Shown here: one piece after another, positions 43,735-53,087 of the stretch | Numbering within the stretch: the stretch's first letter is position 1 | How the letters are laid out: each line of letters opens with the position of its first letter | Source: Burkholderia sp. SRS-46 | GTDB taxonomy: Bacteria; Pseudomonadota; Gammaproteobacteria; Burkholderiales; Burkholderiaceae | DNA: 64,000 nt | Reading direction: 5' to 3' | Assembly: GCF_004343775.1 (NCBI RefSeq) | Contig: NZ_PTXL01000003.1 | Coordinates: 558,001-622,000 of the forward strand | The notes under the pieces: generated by a model | The model's input: only the letters and a program-made list of their open reading frames with translations | What the model was told of the DNA's origin: nothing | Databases searched by the model: none | Made by a program: the position numbers and the translations under genes

Positions 43735-45375
43735 TTGCCCCTTCGCGTTTATCGTTTGCACAAAACGCAAATTCAACTTATCACCCAGATTATTCATGCA
43801 ACTCATCGAGTCCTCCAGGATACGAGCCATGCACTCAACCGGAGACTCAAAATCAATCGCTACTTATTCAAACGGCTCGACGCGCTGACGAGACGGCGCC
43901 GCGCCCGCCGTCGTCGCGACAGCCGTTCGATCGACGGCCGGATCTCCGCCGCGTCGCTCACCGCCATCATGGTTGCCGTGCTCGCCGGATGCGCGAGCGG
44001 GAACGGGATGCAACCGTCGCGCCTCCCGCTCGATCCGGGCGCGCTGGACAGCGGAAAGGAAATCGCGGAATTCCAGCGTTCCGCCCAGCCCAACATCGCC
44101 TTGCCCATATGGTGGCAAGCGTTCGGCGACGCGCAGCTCGATGCCTTGATGGAACAGGCCACGCAAGACGCGCCGTCGATCCAGATCGCCGAATCCCGCC
44201 TGCGGCAAGCCGAGGCGGCCGGCGCGGTCGCGGCAGCCAGCCTGCTGCCGACCGTGGACGGCACCGCGTCGGTCAGCGCCAATCGCTTTCCCGGCCATGA
44301 CACGTATTCCGCGCGCTATGCGGACAACACCGGCAGCAGAGGCGCGATCGGCCTCGACTTGCGCTATCACGTCGACTTCTGGGGCAAATGGCGCGAGGCC
44401 GCCGATGCCGCCCGCTTCCGCGCCGAATCGGCCGGCTTCGAAGCCGCGGATGCGAAGCTGGTACTCCAGACCGCACTGGCGGCGGCGTATCTGAAACTCG
44501 ATGCGGCATACAAGCTCCGGGACGTCGCCGCACAAGGGCTGTCGCGACGCGAGGACGTACTGAAACGGCTGGCGTTGCGCATCCACGCCGGCTTGTCGAC
44601 CGACCTCAACGCGATCGAAGCCCGCGATGCCGCCACGCAGACGCGCGCCGACATCGCGCGCTATGACGCGGACATCGCCCGGCGACGCCATGAAATCGCG
44701 GCATTGCTCGGCAAGACGCCGGCGTTCGCGGATCAACTGCGGCGGCCTGACATCCGGTCGCTGGCGGACCCCGCGCCGGTGTCGAACGTCACGGCGATGC
44801 TCCTCGGCTTTCGCCCCGATGTCGCGGCGCGCCGCGAGGCCGTCGAGGCCGCCGCGCACGAGATCGGCGTGGCGAAGGCCGCTTTCTATCCGGACGTCGA
44901 CCTGGTCGCGTTCGCCGGCATGCAGAGCCTCGGGATCGGCTATCTGCTGCGCGCGAGCAGCACGGCGGCGAACCTGGGCCCCGCCGTCACGCTGCCGATC
45001 TTCGAAGGGGGCCGGCTGCGCGCCAACCTGAAAGGCAAGGTGGCCGAATACGACGCGGCGGTGAGCGCCTATAACGCAGCAATTGCGGTGGCGCTTCAGC
45101 AGGTGGCGGACGGGGTCGCGACCGTCAAGGCTGCCCGGGTTCTTCAGCAGCAGGCGATGGCGGCGGAGCGCCACAGAGCGCACGTCGTCGACTTGCAGCG
45201 GGCGCGCCAACGCAGTGGACTGTCGGATGCCGGGGATCTGCTCGCGGCGGAAACGGCCTCGCTGATGAGCCGGCGGCGCGTCACGGAGACGGACGCCGAC
45301 GTGGCCGATGCGCAGGTCTCCCTCATTCGGGCGCTCGGGGGGGCATGGACGCCTTCCCTCGCCACTATCCATTAA
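43735..45375 (+). CDS. NodT-type outer-membrane efflux lipoprotein (start uncertain)
   Basis: Outer-membrane factor with a signal/lipobox region (IMVAVLAGCASG), WWQAFGDAQLDALMEQA, and two coiled-coil repeats with the LGFRPDVAARREAVEAAAHEIGVA block. The start is unclear: the frame opens at TTG 43735, but no in-frame ATG or GTG gives a normal signal peptide, and ATG 43829, with a good ribosome site, is in another frame that stops quickly. Either an unusual start codon or a small frameshift near 43830-43880 is involved. It heads an operon with HlyD, EmrB and SIP genes. Confidence 0.8.
   Translation: MPLRVYRLHKTQIQLITQIIHATHRVLQDTSHALNRRLKINRYLFKRLDALTRRRRARRRRDSRSIDGRISAASLTAIMVAVLAGCASGNGMQPSRLPLDPGALDSGKEIAEFQRSAQPNIALPIWWQAFGDAQLDALMEQATQDAPSIQIAESRLRQAEAAGAVAAASLLPTVDGTASVSANRFPGHDTYSARYADNTGSRGAIGLDLRYHVDFWGKWREAADAARFRAESAGFEAADAKLVLQTALAAAYLKLDAAYKLRDVAAQGLSRREDVLKRLALRIHAGLSTDLNAIEARDAATQTRADIARYDADIARRRHEIAALLGKTPAFADQLRRPDIRSLADPAPVSNVTAMLLGFRPDVAARREAVEAAAHEIGVAKAAFYPDVDLVAFAGMQSLGIGYLLRASSTAANLGPAVTLPIFEGGRLRANLKGKVAEYDAAVSAYNAAIAVALQQVADGVATVKAARVLQQQAMAAERHRAHVVDLQRARQRSGLSDAGDLLAAETASLMSRRRVTETDADVADAQVSLIRALGGAWTPSLATIH
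43745..43768 (+). promoter_or_regulatory. Candidate operator upstream of the EmrAB-type operon
   Basis: A 6-bp inverted repeat GCGTTT ... AAACGC (43745-43750 with 43763-43768), with an overlapping CGTTT/AAACG dyad, lies in AT-richer DNA before the outer-membrane factor coding region. Binding by the TetR protein encoded at 48975-49586 is possible but untested. Confidence 0.35.
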
Positions 45376-45386
45376 CGGAATCGAAC

Positions 45387-46547
45387 ATGACCGACACCCA
45401 AACCAACATCACGCCCGCGTCGGCGGCCCGTCGCCGCCGCCTGCTCGCGATCGCCGGGGTACTCGCCGTGACGGCGGCGGCCTGGGGCGGATGGCATCTG
45501 CTTTCCGGCGACACGATTCGTTCTACCGATGATGCCTATGTGAACGGCCACGTCGTATCGATCACGCCGCAAGTCGCGGCCGCCGTATCCGCCGTCCTGG
45601 CCGACAACGCCGATCGGGTTCAGGCCGGCCAGACGCTGGTCGAACTGGATTCGAGCGATGCGCGCATCGCACTGGATGCCGCGCAGGCCGAGCTGGCGAA
45701 AACCCTGCGCAAGGTGAAAGGGCTGTTTGCGACGGAAGCGCAGACGGCCGCCATGATCGATCTGCGCAAGGCCGAGCTCAACCGGGCGACGGCGGACCTG
45801 GCCGCGCGACAGGGCGTCGTCGACCAGGGCGCCGTGACGGCCGAGGAGGCCCGGCATGCCGGCGATGCGGTCAAGACCGCCCGCGCGGCCCTCGACGCTG
45901 CCGTGCAGACGCATGCGGAAGCGCTCGCGCAGATTCGCGACACCGACGTCGACGATCATCCGGAGGTCCGCGTCGCGCTGGAACGCGTGCGTGCCGCCGC
46001 GCTGGCGCTGGAGCGAACCACCATCCGCTCGCCGATCTCGGGCATGGTGGCGCAGCGCACCGTGCAGCTCGGCAAGCGCGTGGGCATGGGCGACAAGCTG
46101 ATGGCCGTCGTGTCGCTGGACCAGGTGTGGGTCGACGCCAACTTCAAGGAAGTTCAGCTCGCCGGCGTGTGCTCGGGCCAGCCGGCGGTCGTGAAGGCGG
46201 ACATCTACGGCAGCCGGGTGACCTATCACGGCACGGTCGACGACATCGAGGCGGGCAGCGGTTCGGCGTTCGCGCTCCTGCCGCCCCAGAATGCAACGGG
46301 GAACTGGATCAAGGTCGTCCAGCGCGTACCGGTTCGGATCCGGCTGAATCCCGACGAAGTGGCGAAGCATCCGCTGCGCATCGGGATGTCGACCGAAGTC
46401 GACGTCGATACGTCCACATGCGTTTCAGGCAAGGACCTGAAGCGGGCAGCGACGGTGGAGCGCACCGCGTTGTACGCCGACCAGCAGAAGCGCGCCGACG
46501 AGCAGGCCGCGGCCGCGATCGGCGACAGCCGGGGGGAACAACCGTGA
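45387..46547 (+). CDS. EmrA/HlyD-type membrane fusion protein
   Basis: A 386-residue adaptor: one N-terminal helix (about residues 20-40), the EmrA signature STDDAYVNGHVVSITPQVA, a long coiled-coil hairpin (about 95-210), lipoyl parts and TTIRSPISGMVAQRTVQLGKR. It would connect the EmrB-like permease to the NodT-like outer-membrane protein. It lies 11 bp after the outer-membrane factor stop and overlaps the next gene by four bases. Confidence 0.9.
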   Translation: MTDTQTNITPASAARRRRLLAIAGVLAVTAAAWGGWHLLSGDTIRSTDDAYVNGHVVSITPQVAAAVSAVLADNADRVQAGQTLVELDSSDARIALDAAQAELAKTLRKVKGLFATEAQTAAMIDLRKAELNRATADLAARQGVVDQGAVTAEEARHAGDAVKTARAALDAAVQTHAEALAQIRDTDVDDHPEVRVALERVRAAALALERTTIRSPISGMVAQRTVQLGKRVGMGDKLMAVVSLDQVWVDANFKEVQLAGVCSGQPAVVKADIYGSRVTYHGTVDDIEAGSGSAFALLPPQNATGNWIKVVQRVPVRIRLNPDEVAKHPLRIGMSTEVDVDTSTCVSGKDLKRAATVERTALYADQQKRADEQAAAAIGDSRGEQP

Positions 46548-48073
46548 CCCGGGCCGCACTCCAGCCCATCGAGCCGCTGTCGGGGCCGATGCTGATCGTC
46601 GCCGCGATCACGGTGAGCCTCGCATCGTTCATGGCGGTCGTCGACATCACGATCGCGAACGTGTCGATCCCGACGATCTCGGGCAATCTCGGCGTCAGCG
46701 CTGAAATCGGCGAGTGGGCGATTACGTTCTTCGCGATCGCCAACTCGATCTGCATTCCGCTGACCGGCTGGCTTTCCCGGCGGTTCGGGCAGGTTCGCCT
46801 GTTCGTGATGTCGGTCGCGGCCTTCACGGTTGCCTCCGTGATGTGCGGCCTCGCGCCGAATTTCGAATCGCTGCTGGCGGCGCGCGTGCTGCAGGGCATG
46901 GTGTCCGGGCCGATCGTGCCACTGAGCCAGGCGCTGCTCATCGCGATCTTTCCCGCGAACAAGCGCACCTTCGCGCTGGCCATGTGGGCGATGACCAACA
47001 TGGCGGGACCGGTGGCGGGGCCGATGCTCGGCGGGTGGATCACCGACGACTACAGCTGGCCGTGGATCTTTCTCGTGAATGCGCCGGTGGGGCTGTTCGT
47101 CGTCGCGTCGGCGCTGATGCTGTTCAAGGGACGAGACACGCCGTGCACGAAGCTGCCCGTCGATGTCGCGGGACTGGTGTTGCTCGCGATCGCCATCGGC
47201 TGCCTGCAAATCACGCTGGACCGGGGGCGGATCCTCGACTGGTTCTCGTCGCCGGTGATCTGCACGACGGCGATCCTGTCGGCGCTGGGCTTCATCCTGC
47301 TCGTCGTGTGGGAGCTGGGCGAGAAGCACCCGATCATCGACCTGCACCTGTTTGCGCACCGCAACTTCGCCATGGGGACGCTGGCGGTCGCGGTCGGCTT
47401 CGGCCTCTACTTCGCGGCGCTGGTGCTGATTCCGCTGTGGCTGCAGACCGACATGGGCTACAACGCGACCTGGGCGGGGCTCGTCACGGCGCCGATGGGG
47501 GTGTTCGGCATCCTGCTCGCGCCGCTGTTGGGCAAGTTGGTGCAGCGGGGCGATGCCCGCGTCTTCGCGAGTCTCGCTTTCGTCGCCTGGGCGCTGGTGG
47601 CGTGGTGGCGCGCGTCGATGACGACCGATGTCAGCGCCGCGACGATCGCGCTGACCTGCCTGGCGCAAGGGATCGGCATCGGCTTGTTCCTGACGCCGCT
47701 GGTCGCGCTGTCGCTCGCGGGGTTGCCGCCGGAGCGCCTGGCCGCGGCATCCGGGCTCCAGACTTCGATCCGGATGATGTCCGGCAGCCTCGTGGCATCG
47801 CTCGGGCAAACCTTCTGGGACGGGCGCTCGCGCTTCTATCAAAACACGCTGGTCGACACGCTGACGCCGTTTTCCGACCGGGTGGCGCATGGGCTGCACA
47901 CGCTCGAGCAGGGCGGGCTGACCGAGCACCAGTCGTGGGCCGTGATCTGGCGTCACGTGATGGTGCAGTCGGACATGCTGTCGCTCAATGATTTCTTCGC
48001 GTTCTCGACGCTCGGCTTCACGTTGTCGATCGCGATCGTCTGGATGGCCAGGCCGCCCAGGAAACCCGGATAG
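46544..48073 (+). CDS. EmrB/QacA-type MFS efflux permease (DHA2)
   Basis: A 509-residue, 14-helix drug:H+ antiporter of the DHA2 family. Motif D1 (AVVDITIANVSIPTI) is in TM1, motif A-like GWLSRRFGQVRLF follows TM2, and motif C-like GPVAGPMLGGWI is in TM5. The GTG start overlaps the EmrA stop (GTGA). With the EmrA-like adaptor and outer-membrane factor it forms a tripartite exporter for hydrophobic compounds or, given the next gene, a siderophore. Confidence 0.92.
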   Translation: MTRAALQPIEPLSGPMLIVAAITVSLASFMAVVDITIANVSIPTISGNLGVSAEIGEWAITFFAIANSICIPLTGWLSRRFGQVRLFVMSVAAFTVASVMCGLAPNFESLLAARVLQGMVSGPIVPLSQALLIAIFPANKRTFALAMWAMTNMAGPVAGPMLGGWITDDYSWPWIFLVNAPVGLFVVASALMLFKGRDTPCTKLPVDVAGLVLLAIAIGCLQITLDRGRILDWFSSPVICTTAILSALGFILLVVWELGEKHPIIDLHLFAHRNFAMGTLAVAVGFGLYFAALVLIPLWLQTDMGYNATWAGLVTAPMGVFGILLAPLLGKLVQRGDARVFASLAFVAWALVAWWRASMTTDVSAATIALTCLAQGIGIGLFLTPLVALSLAGLPPERLAAASGLQTSIRMMSGSLVASLGQTFWDGRSRFYQNTLVDTLTPFSDRVAHGLHTLEQGGLTEHQSWAVIWRHVMVQSDMLSLNDFFAFSTLGFTLSIAIVWMARPPRKPG

Positions 48074-48138
48074 GCGAAATCGTTCTGCTATCCGAATCGA
48101 CGTATCGATCGTTGTCTATTCATTCATGGAACGCAATC

Positions 48139-48882
48139 ATGGATCTTCAGTTTCTTCGTCGTTCGCCGCGTGCCCGCGTCAGCGCCATCGTGCTGGACGC
48201 CGTCGATATCACCCCCCGCATGCGTCGCCTGGTGCTGGGCGGCCCCGATCTGGCGGCGTGGCTCGAATCGGATGGCGTCCGTTCGCCAGCCGCCTGGGTC
48301 AAGGTGTTTCCGCCCGATCGCGCCGGCCGGGCGTACACGATCCGTCGCGTCGATGCGGCGGCCGGCACCCTCGACATCGACTTCGTCCTGCATGGTGACG
48401 CAGGTGATGGCGGCACGGTCTCGGCCTGGGCTCGCGTCGCGCGACGCGGTGACCAGGTCGGCATCGCGGGGCCGCGCAATGGCGGCTTCGCGCTTCTGCC
48501 GGACTCGCGGTGGGTCTGGCTCGCGGCGGATGCGAGTGCGCTCCCCGCCGCACTGTCGATTCTGGAAAGCCTGCCGGCGCAGACGTACGTGGCCGCGTTG
48601 TTCGCCGTGGATGACGCGTCGGAACATCAGGTGGTGTGCTCGGACGCCGACGTGACGATCCTGTGGCGTCACGGCTGCGATCGTGCGGAGACGCTTTGCG
48701 CGTCGGACGACGCAATCGCGACGATCGACGCGCTGAGCGGGCCGGGGCAGGTCTGGATGGCCGGTGAAGCGGAATGGGTCAGGAGCTGGCGCGCCTATTG
48801 GCTCGACCGCAGGGGCCTGGATCGCCAGCGACTGAGCAGCAAGGGCTACTGGAAGGTGGGCGCGGTGGACCACCGGGATTGA
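48139..48882 (+). CDS. Siderophore-interacting flavoprotein (SIP/ViuB family)
   Basis: A 247-residue cytoplasmic flavoprotein with an FAD-binding barrel (TPRMRRLVLGGPD, RAYTIRRVDA) and a C-terminal SIP domain ending GYWKVG. The family reduces ferric siderophores to release iron. It follows the EmrB-like gene after 65 bp, linking this exporter to siderophore use. A GGAAC ribosome site supports ATG 48139. There is no clear Fur box directly upstream. Confidence 0.85.
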   Translation: MDLQFLRRSPRARVSAIVLDAVDITPRMRRLVLGGPDLAAWLESDGVRSPAAWVKVFPPDRAGRAYTIRRVDAAAGTLDIDFVLHGDAGDGGTVSAWARVARRGDQVGIAGPRNGGFALLPDSRWVWLAADASALPAALSILESLPAQTYVAALFAVDDASEHQVVCSDADVTILWRHGCDRAETLCASDDAIATIDALSGPGQVWMAGEAEWVRSWRAYWLDRRGLDRQRLSSKGYWKVGAVDHRD

Positions 48883-48974
48883 CGGCGCATGGTCGGGGCT
48901 TCGGTTGCTGCCGCGATCCCCCGACCTTGGCTACCGCTTGTATGCCGCGCTATCGCGTCGTTGCCGTTCGTCGA

Positions 48975-49586
48975 TTATCGCCGCGACGCTTCCAGATAAC
49001 CGAATACCGCGCGCTCGATCCGTTCGACCAGATGCTTTGCATCGTCAGCGTGGTCCGCGTTCGACGCGCGGAGCATGCCATGAATGATGGCGACGAGATC
49101 GATCGCGATGGTGCGAATCTCGAGATCGCTCACGAAATTGTCGTGTTCGAGGGCGTGCACGAAGGCGTCGTGGATCGCGGCGGCCTGTTCGCCGGCGTGC
49201 AGTTGATGCGCCGCGTCGGCACATGCGCAGCGCATCTTCTGGACGGCATCGAAGCGGCGGCGATGCGCGACGAAGGCGAGTATCAGGCCATGCAGACCGG
49301 AATCCTTGTCCTTGCATGCCCGGTGTGAACCGAGTGCCTCGATCAGCCATTCCAGCTCTTGCTGAATCAGCGCATGAAGGATGGCGTCCTTGTTCGGAAA
49401 GTATTGATAGAGCGAACCGATGCTGATGCCCGCGACGCGCGCGATTTCGTTGGTCGTGTAGCCGCGTGGCCCGCGTTCGGTCCAGAGCCGGCTCGCGGTC
49501 TCGAGGATGAGGTCGACCGTGTTGGAGGACCGCCGCTGACGAGGCGACCTTCTGATAGGGAAGGCCGAAGATGGATCGTGTTTCAT
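48975..49586 (-). CDS. TetR-family regulator
   Basis: A 203-residue repressor with N-terminal HTH (GYTTNEIARVAGISIGSLYQYFPNK) and a variable ligand domain. It converges with the SIP gene and may control the neighbouring EmrAB-type operon. ATG 49586 is chosen over an upstream ATG at 49655 because the HTH begins about 25 residues in, as usual for the family. The ligand is unknown. Confidence 0.88.
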   Translation of the reverse strand: MKHDPSSAFPIRRSPRQRRSSNTVDLILETASRLWTERGPRGYTTNEIARVAGISIGSLYQYFPNKDAILHALIQQELEWLIEALGSHRACKDKDSGLHGLILAFVAHRRRFDAVQKMRCACADAAHQLHAGEQAAAIHDAFVHALEHDNFVSDLEIRTIAIDLVAIIHGMLRASNADHADDAKHLVERIERAVFGYLEASRR

Positions 49587-49768
49587 GACGCGTTGCTTTG
49601 AGCTGCTTGCTGACCGATCTCGACCACCGGGCGGGCGAGTCGATTGACGCATCATCTTCCGCGCACGCGTGCACCGGGGTAAATGCCGTCATTTGCAGCG
49701 CAGCCTTGCACGACATGCAGCGCGTAACGCACTGTGCAGAATGATCTGCTTATCTATGAGGAACCGAT

Positions 49769-50674
49769 ATGCCGCTTCCAGACCTGAACCTGCTCATTGC
49801 CCTGAACGCGTTGCTCGATGAGGGTTCGGTCGTCGGTGCCGCACGGCGAATGGAGCTGAGTACGCCCGCGATGAGCCGCGCGTTGGGACGCATCCGGTGC
49901 GTGGTCGGCGACCCGATCCTGGTGAGGGTGGGCAGGGCCATGGTGCTGACGCCGAAAGCGATCGCGCTGCGCGATCAGGTCCGGGATTCCGTCCGAACAG
50001 TGACCCGGATTCTGCAACCGGATCGCCATGTCGAACTGAGCGTGCTGGAGCGTTATTTCAACCTCTACGCGAGCGACACGTTTACCGGATCGTTCGGCGG
50101 CCGATTGCTGGACTGCGTGAGGCGGGACGCGCCGCGCTGCGTATTGCGATTCATGCCGGAAACCGATGCGGAAGAGAACGTCCTGAAGGACGACACGGCG
50201 GATCTCTATATCAATGCGATGCGGCAACCCGGCGCCGACGTGCATGTCCAGTCGTTGTTTTCGACGAAATTCGTCGGGCTCGCGCGCGACGATCATCCGA
50301 TCTTCGATGCGGAGATCACGCCCGAGCGCTTCGTCGCTTACGAACACATCGGCGTTTCTCGCCGTGGCCTTACGGCGGGGCCGATCGATGCGGCGCTGGC
50401 CGAACACGATCTGAAGCGGAGCGTGTCGCTCGTGGTGCCGACGTTCTACTCCGCGGTTTTCGCGTTGTGCTCGTCCGATCTGATCCTGCCGATTCCGGAG
50501 CATGTCGCGTGGAGCATCGAGCAGATGGGCGTGCGCGTCCGGCGCTTTGCCATTCCCGTTCCGCTCGACACGGTGACGATCGTCCAGGCATGGCACCCCC
50601 GGCTCCAGAGCGATCCGGCGCATCGATGGTTGCGGCGCGTCATATACGAGATGTGTTCGAACGCGCACGCGTAG
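49769..50674 (+). CDS. LysR-family regulator 1
   Basis: A 301-residue LysR regulator: N-terminal winged HTH (NLLIALNALLDEGSVVGAARRMELSTPAMSRAL is the recognition region) and a substrate-binding domain. It is convergent with a second LysR gene of similar N-terminal sequence, suggesting an old duplication. Targets are unknown; the divergent neighbour on its left is the TetR gene. A GAGGAACC ribosome site precedes ATG 49769. Confidence 0.9.
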   Translation: MPLPDLNLLIALNALLDEGSVVGAARRMELSTPAMSRALGRIRCVVGDPILVRVGRAMVLTPKAIALRDQVRDSVRTVTRILQPDRHVELSVLERYFNLYASDTFTGSFGGRLLDCVRRDAPRCVLRFMPETDAEENVLKDDTADLYINAMRQPGADVHVQSLFSTKFVGLARDDHPIFDAEITPERFVAYEHIGVSRRGLTAGPIDAALAEHDLKRSVSLVVPTFYSAVFALCSSDLILPIPEHVAWSIEQMGVRVRRFAIPVPLDTVTIVQAWHPRLQSDPAHRWLRRVIYEMCSNAHA

Positions 50675-50722
50675 CTCGGGCAGGGCAGGCGTCGCGACGC
50701 TGCGAGTCGCATGCTCGCGCGG

Positions 50723-51640
50723 TCAGCGCGCCGGAGGCGTCCGGTCGTTGCCGGATTGGCAGATGCGATGGATGAGCGTGCGCAGCGCGCGGTGTCCGGG
50801 GTCCGCCTGAAAGCGCGGGTGCCACGCCTGGGAGATCGTGATGCGCGGCGTGACGACGGGAAGCTCGCGGGATTCCATGTCAGCGCGCGCGTTTTGCGTG
50901 AGGCGTGAAGCAACGGTTGCGACGAGGTCGGTATATCTCGCGATCGATAGCGCTTCCATGAAAGTGGGTGCCACGGCCTGGATGCGTCTGGAGAGACCAT
51001 GCTTGCCGAGCTCGATATCGACCGGCCCGTTCAACAGGCCGCGGCGCGAAAACATGACATGGTCGTACTTCACGAACGCCTTCGGCGAGAGCCGCTTGAG
51101 CTTCGCAAGCGGGTGGCCGGCGCGGAAGACCGCGACGAAATGGTCGTGCAGCAGTGTCTGCCGAACGATCTCCGGCCCCAGGTCGTCGATGACGCCGATG
51201 TCGAGATCGATCATGCCCTCGCGGAGCGCGACGACATCCTGCCTGCCTTGTGCCGTGAATCGAAGAGTGACGAGCGGCGCGAGGGTCTTGAGGGTGTTCA
51301 GGACGTCGGGGCCGATCGTGCTGATCGTGCCGTCGTCTGCGCGAATCGTGAATGTCCTGCGCAAATTCTTGAAATCGAAGGTTTCGGTCTTGCGCAGCAA
51401 CCAGGTCGCTTGCTGGACGACGTCGTGCACGCCTTCGCGCAAGGCTTCGGCACGCGGTGTCGGCACGAGCCCTCGCCCTGCCCGGACGAACAGCGGATCG
51501 CCAACCATCTTCCGGGCGCGATTGAGCGTGCGACTCATGGCCGGCACGCTGAGATTCAGGCGTTCGGCGGCGCCCGTGACGCTGCCTTCGGTCAGCATCG
51601 CGTCGAGCGCAAGCAGGAGATTGAGGTCTGTGGATTCCAT
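50723..51640 (-). CDS. LysR-family regulator 2
   Basis: A 305-residue LysR regulator. The HTH has DLNLLLALDAMLTEGSVTG and AMSRTLNRARKMVGDPLFVR; the C-terminal half is a periplasmic-binding-like effector domain. ATG 51640 begins directly at the HTH; the frame is open to 51685 without support. It faces LysR 1 tail to tail with 48 bp between the stops. Confidence 0.9.
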   Translation of the reverse strand: MESTDLNLLLALDAMLTEGSVTGAAERLNLSVPAMSRTLNRARKMVGDPLFVRAGRGLVPTPRAEALREGVHDVVQQATWLLRKTETFDFKNLRRTFTIRADDGTISTIGPDVLNTLKTLAPLVTLRFTAQGRQDVVALREGMIDLDIGVIDDLGPEIVRQTLLHDHFVAVFRAGHPLAKLKRLSPKAFVKYDHVMFSRRGLLNGPVDIELGKHGLSRRIQAVAPTFMEALSIARYTDLVATVASRLTQNARADMESRELPVVTPRITISQAWHPRFQADPGHRALRTLIHRICQSGNDRTPPAR

Positions 51641-51689
51641 TTTTGGAAACGGTGAGTCAGGACGAGTGATGTATTCGCAAACCAAAAAA

Positions 51690-52418
51690 TCATCCGCGAT
51701 TCGATCGTGGAAAGCAATACGCGTTCGATGTACCGCATAAGGATCGCGGCGTCAGGGGCGGGAAGGCGTCCGCCAAGTCTCGAACACGCGTGATGTCTGA
51801 TAGCCGTCGCCTGAAATCCGCAGCAACACCTTCTCTGACGTGGCCGTTACGATCGAGAAATTGCCCCCACAGGGGCAAATTGCGAAACTTCGACTCCGCG
51901 ATCCGCGCGCTCGCAGCGTACCCTTCCGGGAAGCACCGTTGATAAGCCTGCAGGTTGTAGAGCCACGAAGTTCCGACAACGCGTGCCGCATCCTTATGGT
52001 TGCGCCCGATGTGATCGAACATCGAACGGAGTTCGCTGAGTCGTACCGGCAAGCGCTCGATACATAGCGGAGAGACCGTAGTCGGCTCTACGTTCTGGAA
52101 ATGGATGCGGACGCGTCCTGCATCTTGCATGACATACGAGAAACAGCCGAAGGTCGCGGTCATTGACTGCATCCGGGTATCTTCGGCTCGCTCAAGATAG
52201 AAGCGATACGTCCATTCCGACATGTCCGCCGACCGATCCAGACCGGCCAAGTAGCGGCGCCAAATCGGATGTTCCGGATCGAAGGTGCGATCGAGCCCAA
52301 GCCGGACGTAGAGGTTCGTATAGTCCAGCAACGTTCGCTCGATCGGCATGTCGATCAAGCTGGCAACGGCCCGTGCAAAGCGGATTTGCAGATCAAAGAA
52401 CGCCTTGCTGTATTGCAC
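51690..52418 (-). CDS. Conserved-looking hypothetical protein
   Basis: A 242-residue protein of unknown family, without signal peptide or membrane helices. Notable segments are HPIWRRYLAGLDRSADMSEWTYRFYLE, an FHIGRNHKD-like His region and a Trp/Tyr-rich middle. It lies between the LysR 2 and DinB-like genes on the same strand. Codon use looks less GC-rich than most neighbours. No function can be assigned. Confidence 0.65.
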   Translation of the reverse strand: MQYSKAFFDLQIRFARAVASLIDMPIERTLLDYTNLYVRLGLDRTFDPEHPIWRRYLAGLDRSADMSEWTYRFYLERAEDTRMQSMTATFGCFSYVMQDAGRVRIHFQNVEPTTVSPLCIERLPVRLSELRSMFDHIGRNHKDAARVVGTSWLYNLQAYQRCFPEGYAASARIAESKFRNLPLWGQFLDRNGHVREGVAADFRRRLSDITRVRDLADAFPPLTPRSLCGTSNAYCFPRSNRG

Positions 52419-52440
52419 GGGGCCACCCTCCGCATCACGT

Positions 52441-52959
52441 CTAGCGCGTCATTTCCTGCCTCCGCACATGATCGCAGAGATAAACCGTGATGTCCGTAGC
52501 CGGCACCACCGTAGCCATCCTGCGCAGCGTATCGACGGCGAACCCGCGATGAAACGTATAGTGATTGACGACGTGCAACAACATCTCCCTGCGCGTCATC
52601 ACGCCCGTGCCGCCATCCACGAACTGAAAGCGAATCGCTTCATCCAGCTCGCCATCCTTCATCTCGTCGATCCACGTCACATACCAGGCGTCGAGTTCGC
52701 GTTGCATTGTGCGCAGCGCGTCGAACGTCGTCGTATCGGGAACGAGGCGTACGGTGAACGTGTGCGCACGTCGCTCCAGATGCGCCTGAAAGATCGCGCC
52801 GACCGCGTAGTTGTGCCCCAACGTGCGCAGGACGTTCCCGAACACGGTTTCACGGGGCGCCGCTACCTCCGATTCAGGCAACCGAGCCACCACGTCATAA
52901 ATCACCTCGTTGGCCCATTGACTGTATCGGGCCAACATTTGCTCGCTGCGCAGTGTCAT
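52441..52959 (-). CDS. DinB/DUF664-family protein
   Basis: A 172-residue four-helix protein of the DinB superfamily. The metal-binding His positions are visible in TLGHNYAVG and HVVNHYTFHRG. Members act as metal-dependent thiol transferases or stress proteins; the substrate is unknown. It is divergent from an AraC-type regulator gene, which may control it. It ends 22 bp upstream of the hypothetical gene on the same strand. Confidence 0.82.
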   Translation of the reverse strand: MTLRSEQMLARYSQWANEVIYDVVARLPESEVAAPRETVFGNVLRTLGHNYAVGAIFQAHLERRAHTFTVRLVPDTTTFDALRTMQRELDAWYVTWIDEMKDGELDEAIRFQFVDGGTGVMTRREMLLHVVNHYTFHRGFAVDTLRRMATVVPATDITVYLCDHVRRQEMTR

Positions 52960-53087
52960 GGTCGTTTCTCCAGAAGCGTGATCTGTAAAAAGTGAGTGGA
53001 ATTCGCGTAGTGCGTGTAACAGTCATGGTAGATTCCCGTGCGTCGTTCCACTCTCACGATCAGGTCAATCTGACGATAATTCGGGCC

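Noticed and set aside
43826..43890. Short peptide gene starting at ATG 43829
   Set aside because: Frame stops after 19 codons; more likely relates to the disturbed start of the outer-membrane factor gene than to a leader peptide.
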